DNA from: VAXT01 sp038040395
GTDB taxonomy: Bacteria > Actinomycetota > Thermoleophilia > Gaiellales > Gaiellaceae
NCBI GenBank assembly: GCA_038040395.1
Contig: JBBPIJ010000005.1
Coordinates: 62,001 to 126,000 of the forward strand
DNA: 64,000 nt
Reading direction: 5' to 3'
The position numbers and the translations under genes were made by a program. The notes under the pieces are model-generated. The model saw only the letters and a program-made list of their open reading frames with translations. It had not been told where the DNA came from and did not search any database. Below are positions 61,490 to 64,000 of this stretch, piece after piece; positions within the stretch are counted from its first letter, which is position 1, and every line of letters starts with the position of its first letter.

Positions 61490-61507
61490 GTTGTCCGATT
61501 CGACAAC
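61490..61507 (-). promoter_or_regulatory. Operator-like palindrome before the propeller/NlpC operon
   Basis: GTTGTC-CGATTC-GACAAC, perfect six-base arms, 12 bases upstream of the start codon and overlapping the likely promoter or leader. The regulator is unknown. Confidence 0.5.
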
Positions 61508-61524
61508 ATTAGCGAGCGAAGGAT

Positions 61525-61543
61525 CACGCGTCTGTAACGCGTG
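61525..61543 (-). terminator. Hairpin after the nitrilase gene
   Basis: CACGCGT-CTGTA-ACGCGTG, a perfect seven-base stem 15 bases downstream of the nitrilase stop. No T-tract follows. Confidence 0.45.
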
Positions 61544-61558
61544 TGCGCCGAAAGTGCG

Positions 61559-62476
61559 CTAGCGGGGGCTCTTGACCTTCAGCCGAAGCACGTCGGGCCG
61601 GTGGTAGTGCCCGGCCGGGTCGAAACGCTGCCGCTCGGCGCGCAGCACCGCAGGATCGAGCTCGGCGTAGAGGACGCCCTCCTCGTCGTAGAGCGGCCCC
61701 GCGAGATAGGAGCCGTCGGGCGCGAGGATCGCACTCCCGCCCCGACCGATCACGTCGAGGCCCTCGAGCTCGTCCCGGAGAGGAAAGTCGTCCGGATAGG
61801 ACGCGGCCCGCTGGAAGTGCGAGGGCGACACGACGAAAGCTCGCGACTCGCGGGCGATGTGGACGAGCGTCGCCTGCCAGGCATCCCCATCGTCGGCGGT
61901 CGAGGCGACGTAGATCTCGACGCCGGACTCGTACAGCGCGAAGCGGGCGAGCGGCATGTAGTTCTCCCAGCAGATGAGCCCGCCGATCCGGCCGAGCTCG
62001 GTGGGAATCGCCCGCAGGCCACCTCCGTCGCCCTGGCCCCAGACGAGCCGCTCGTGGTTCGTTGGGACGAGCTTCCGGTGGCGCAGCGCGAGGCGGCCGT
62101 CGGGCCCGTGGTAGAGAAGCGTGTTGTAGAGCGTGCCCGGGCGCTCCGGGTCGACCTCGGTGACGCCCGTCACGATCCAGACGCCGTGCTCCCGCGCCGC
62201 GGCCCCGATGCGATCGGCGGCTTCGCCTGGAACGGCCACTGCTTCTCTGGCCAGCAGGGCGAACGCCTCTTTCGCGCGTGGATCGCTCCACCCGGCAAAC
62301 GCCTTGGCCCACGCCGAAGACGGGTAGACCGGAACGAACGCCTCCGGAAAGACGAGGAGAGAGGCTCCTTCGCCGGCAGCCTGTGCCGCGAGCCCGATGA
62401 GCTTGTCGACCGTCGCTTCACGATCGAGGATGACCGGCTCGGCCTGTACGCAAGCAACCTTCACGGGCGTGTCCAC
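61559..62476 (-). CDS. Nitrilase-family C-N hydrolase
   Basis: 305 residues with the catalytic triad E45 (VFPEAFVP), K135 (LRHRKLVPTNHERLVWG) and C169 (GGLICWENYMP). The surrounding residues match true nitrilases and cyanide hydratases more than amidases. It converts nitriles to carboxylic acids and ammonia; the substrate is unknown. GTG start with TAGAAT (minus strand, 62483-62488) six bases upstream. Confidence 0.92.
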   Translation of the reverse strand: MDTPVKVACVQAEPVILDREATVDKLIGLAAQAAGEGASLLVFPEAFVPVYPSSAWAKAFAGWSDPRAKEAFALLAREAVAVPGEAADRIGAAAREHGVWIVTGVTEVDPERPGTLYNTLLYHGPDGRLALRHRKLVPTNHERLVWGQGDGGGLRAIPTELGRIGGLICWENYMPLARFALYESGVEIYVASTADDGDAWQATLVHIARESRAFVVSPSHFQRAASYPDDFPLRDELEGLDVIGRGGSAILAPDGSYLAGPLYDEEGVLYAELDPAVLRAERQRFDPAGHYHRPDVLRLKVKSPR

Positions 62477-62495
62477 GCCCTGATTCTAGGACGGC

Positions 62496-64000
62496 TTAGC
62501 GAACGCGCATAGACAGCGTGCCGGCGGCGTAGCCTGCCTTGGTCGCGCTGAAGACGAGCTTGCCGCGCTTCCGCGGCCGGACCCGGAACGAGACCCTGCC
62601 CGACCCGTTCGTGCGACCCACCTTCGCGCGGATCCCCGCGCCCGAGACCCGTACCCTCGCGCCCGCGACACGCTTCAGCGCCGGGTCGGAGACGGTCACG
62701 ACGAGACGTGTCCACCGCTTGCGCAGCGCCGGCCGGTTGACGGCCACTCGCAGTCGCTGGGAGATGTCGATCCGCTGCGCCTGAGTCCAGTCGCCGACGT
62801 TGAAGGCCTTGTCCCGACCGGCGACGCGCCAGTAGAACGAGCCGCCCATGACGTAGTAGGGGTGGGTGAGCACCGGCGCATAGCTCGTGTTGTCGGTGGT
62901 CACGTCCTCGAGCGTCGTCGCGAAGTCGGGCCGCTGTGAGACCTGGACGCGGAAGTCCTTGACTCCGAGCTTCCAGTTCCAGGAGAGGAGCACGTGATTG
63001 CCGGAAGAGCTCGTCGCAGCCCCGCTCGGCTCGCTGAGAGTCCGCGTGAAGGGCACATAGGTCGACCAGGGCCCTGTCTCGAAACCGTACGTCTTCGGGA
63101 ACTCGGCGCGCACCCGCCAGCGCCAGATGCCCGGGCCGTAGAGGTAGACGAAGGCGACCGCCGACTGCCGTAGGTTCGCCCACTCCTTGTGGCTGCCGTC
63201 CGGACCGTCCATAGCGAAGGTGTAGCCGGACGCGCCGGTCACGTTCGACCACGACCAGGCCGGGGTGAAGTCGCCGCTCGTGGCGTTGCCGGCGGAGGGC
63301 GTCGGGGTCGGAAGCTTGCGCTGGAAGGTGCGCACCGAAGACCAGTTGAGCCCGATCAGGTTCTCGTCGTCTGCGCGCACCCGCCAGTAGAGCGTCGTGT
63401 CGGCGGGGTGCGTGGCGAAAGGCGTGTACGAGGTGGCGGCAGTCGTGACGTCCTCGATCGGCGCGGCGAAGGTCGGCTCCTGCGCAACCTGGAAGCGGTA
63501 GCGCCGCGCGCCTTCGACCTGCGTCCAGCGGAAGACCGGCTGCTGCGTGAGCAGCGCGCCGTCCGCCGGCTGCGTGAGCCCAGGCGGAATCGACTGCTTC
63601 TGGAAATTCGACGCCGCGGCCGCCAGCGGGTTGCCCACGGCGCCACTGCCGTCGAAGTTCGTGGCCGGCAGGACCGCCCAGTAGAAGAGGGTCGTCTCGT
63701 CGGAATAGGTCGTCGGGCGGAGCAAGTTGCGCGGCGAGTAGGCCGGGACCTGCGTGAAGCCGTAGTCGACGATGTTGCTGAAGTTCGCGTCCTTCGAGAC
63801 GAGGACGAAGTAGCTCTGCTTGCCCGCGAGGGGGCGCCACGTGACCAGTGGTGTCAGGCGGGTCAGCGTTCCGCCGGCGGGAAAGACGTAGTCGTTCGCA
63901 CCCAGGTAGCCGACGTTGCAAGACGGGGTACAGGCGCCGCCCGTCGGATAGCCCATCCACTGGAATGCCCAGCCGCTTGCGTTTTCGAGATAGGTGAAGT
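62496..64000 (-). CDS. Large secreted protein with FN3-like repeats, N-terminus beyond window
   Basis: The last 501 codons of a gene entering from the right edge. Repeated modules of about 100 residues carry the pattern FRWTQVEGARRYRFQVAQ ... TLYWRVRADD, typical of fibronectin-III/Ig-like extracellular domains. The C-terminal 90 residues form a carboxypeptidase-regulatory-like or Ig domain (ARVRVSGAGIRAKVGRTNGS). No sorting motif is seen at the end. It is probably a surface or secreted structural protein. Confidence 0.7.
   Translation of the reverse strand, partial: FTYLENASGWAFQWMGYPTGGACTPSCNVGYLGANDYVFPAGGTLTRLTPLVTWRPLAGKQSYFVLVSKDANFSNIVDYGFTQVPAYSPRNLLRPTTYSDETTLFYWAVLPATNFDGSGAVGNPLAAAASNFQKQSIPPGLTQPADGALLTQQPVFRWTQVEGARRYRFQVAQEPTFAAPIEDVTTAATSYTPFATHPADTTLYWRVRADDENLIGLNWSSVRTFQRKLPTPTPSAGNATSGDFTPAWSWSNVTGASGYTFAMDGPDGSHKEWANLRQSAVAFVYLYGPGIWRWRVRAEFPKTYGFETGPWSTYVPFTRTLSEPSGAATSSSGNHVLLSWNWKLGVKDFRVQVSQRPDFATTLEDVTTDNTSYAPVLTHPYYVMGGSFYWRVAGRDKAFNVGDWTQAQRIDISQRLRVAVNRPALRKRWTRLVVTVSDPALKRVAGARVRVSGAGIRAKVGRTNGSGRVSFRVRPRKRGKLVFSATKAGYAAGTLSMRVR

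Overview
The window is strongly GC-rich, has a high density of GTG and TTG starts and many four-base start/stop overlaps. It encodes a complete run of coenzyme F420 genes (cofC, cofD, npdG, cofE) next to an F420-dependent LLM-class oxidoreductase. Together with a tryptophan-to-anthranilyl-CoA catabolic operon, a long SucA-type 2-oxoglutarate dehydrogenase E1 and many actinobacterial-style membrane proteins, this points to a high-GC actinobacterium, most likely of the Thermoleophilia (Gaiellales/Solirubrobacterales side). The assignment is an inference from gene content; no rRNA is present. No transposase, integrase, phage gene or CRISPR array was seen, so this reads as chromosomal core and accessory sequence.

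Layout. 1-5530: a giant secreted M6 protease (running off the left edge) under a TetR regulator with two operator-like palindromes between them. 5568-8667: a glycosyltransferase-PHP fusion, a degenerate uracil-DNA-glycosylase-like protein and a presenilin-like membrane protein. 8664-15835: RNA methyltransferase, GNAT, ABC exporter, YjbQ, an M3-like peptidase and ferritin. 15888-21404: a cyclic-2,3-diphosphoglycerate synthase-like protein, carbamate kinase, ornithine carbamoyltransferase, rhomboid, a small zincin, a 29-residue membrane peptide and agmatine deiminase. 21410-24407: a double-glycine peptide, tRNA-Ala, a LanC-like protein and an EamA transporter. 24470-34311: a ten-gene operon, every junction overlapping, for tryptophan breakdown through kynurenine, anthranilate and anthranilyl-CoA. 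34343-37609: thioesterase and F420 biosynthesis. 37692-46701: membrane, signalling (GGDEF, cyclase-like, CBS), ArsR and lipoprotein genes plus one frameshifted remnant. 47502-53784: an exporter operon for short peptides. 53805-64000: small stress-type proteins, SucA, a secreted NlpC/P60-like protein with a partner propeller protein, nitrilase and a large FN3-like secreted protein cut by the right edge.

The most interesting system is at 47502-51908. A C39-peptidase ABC exporter carries two N-terminal cyclic-nucleotide-binding domains. It is encoded with a PpiC/SurA-like maturation protein and two 44-46 residue acidic peptides that share a leader ending in a GG cleavage site and very short predicted products (7 and 9 residues). 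A strong hairpin separates the peptide genes from the exporter genes, and a third peptide with the same leader is encoded alone at 21410-21547. This looks like a short-peptide secretion or signalling system.

Two sequence-wide patterns help fix gene starts. Many first genes of transcription units have a TANNNT -10 element 6-8 bases upstream of the start codon and no ribosome binding site, which indicates leaderless mRNAs. In two divergent pairs (around 10045 and 12985) the two -10 elements overlap, making compact bidirectional promoters. Small palindromes recur between genes, and one sits in frame inside the glycosyltransferase-PHP fusion exactly at the domain boundary.
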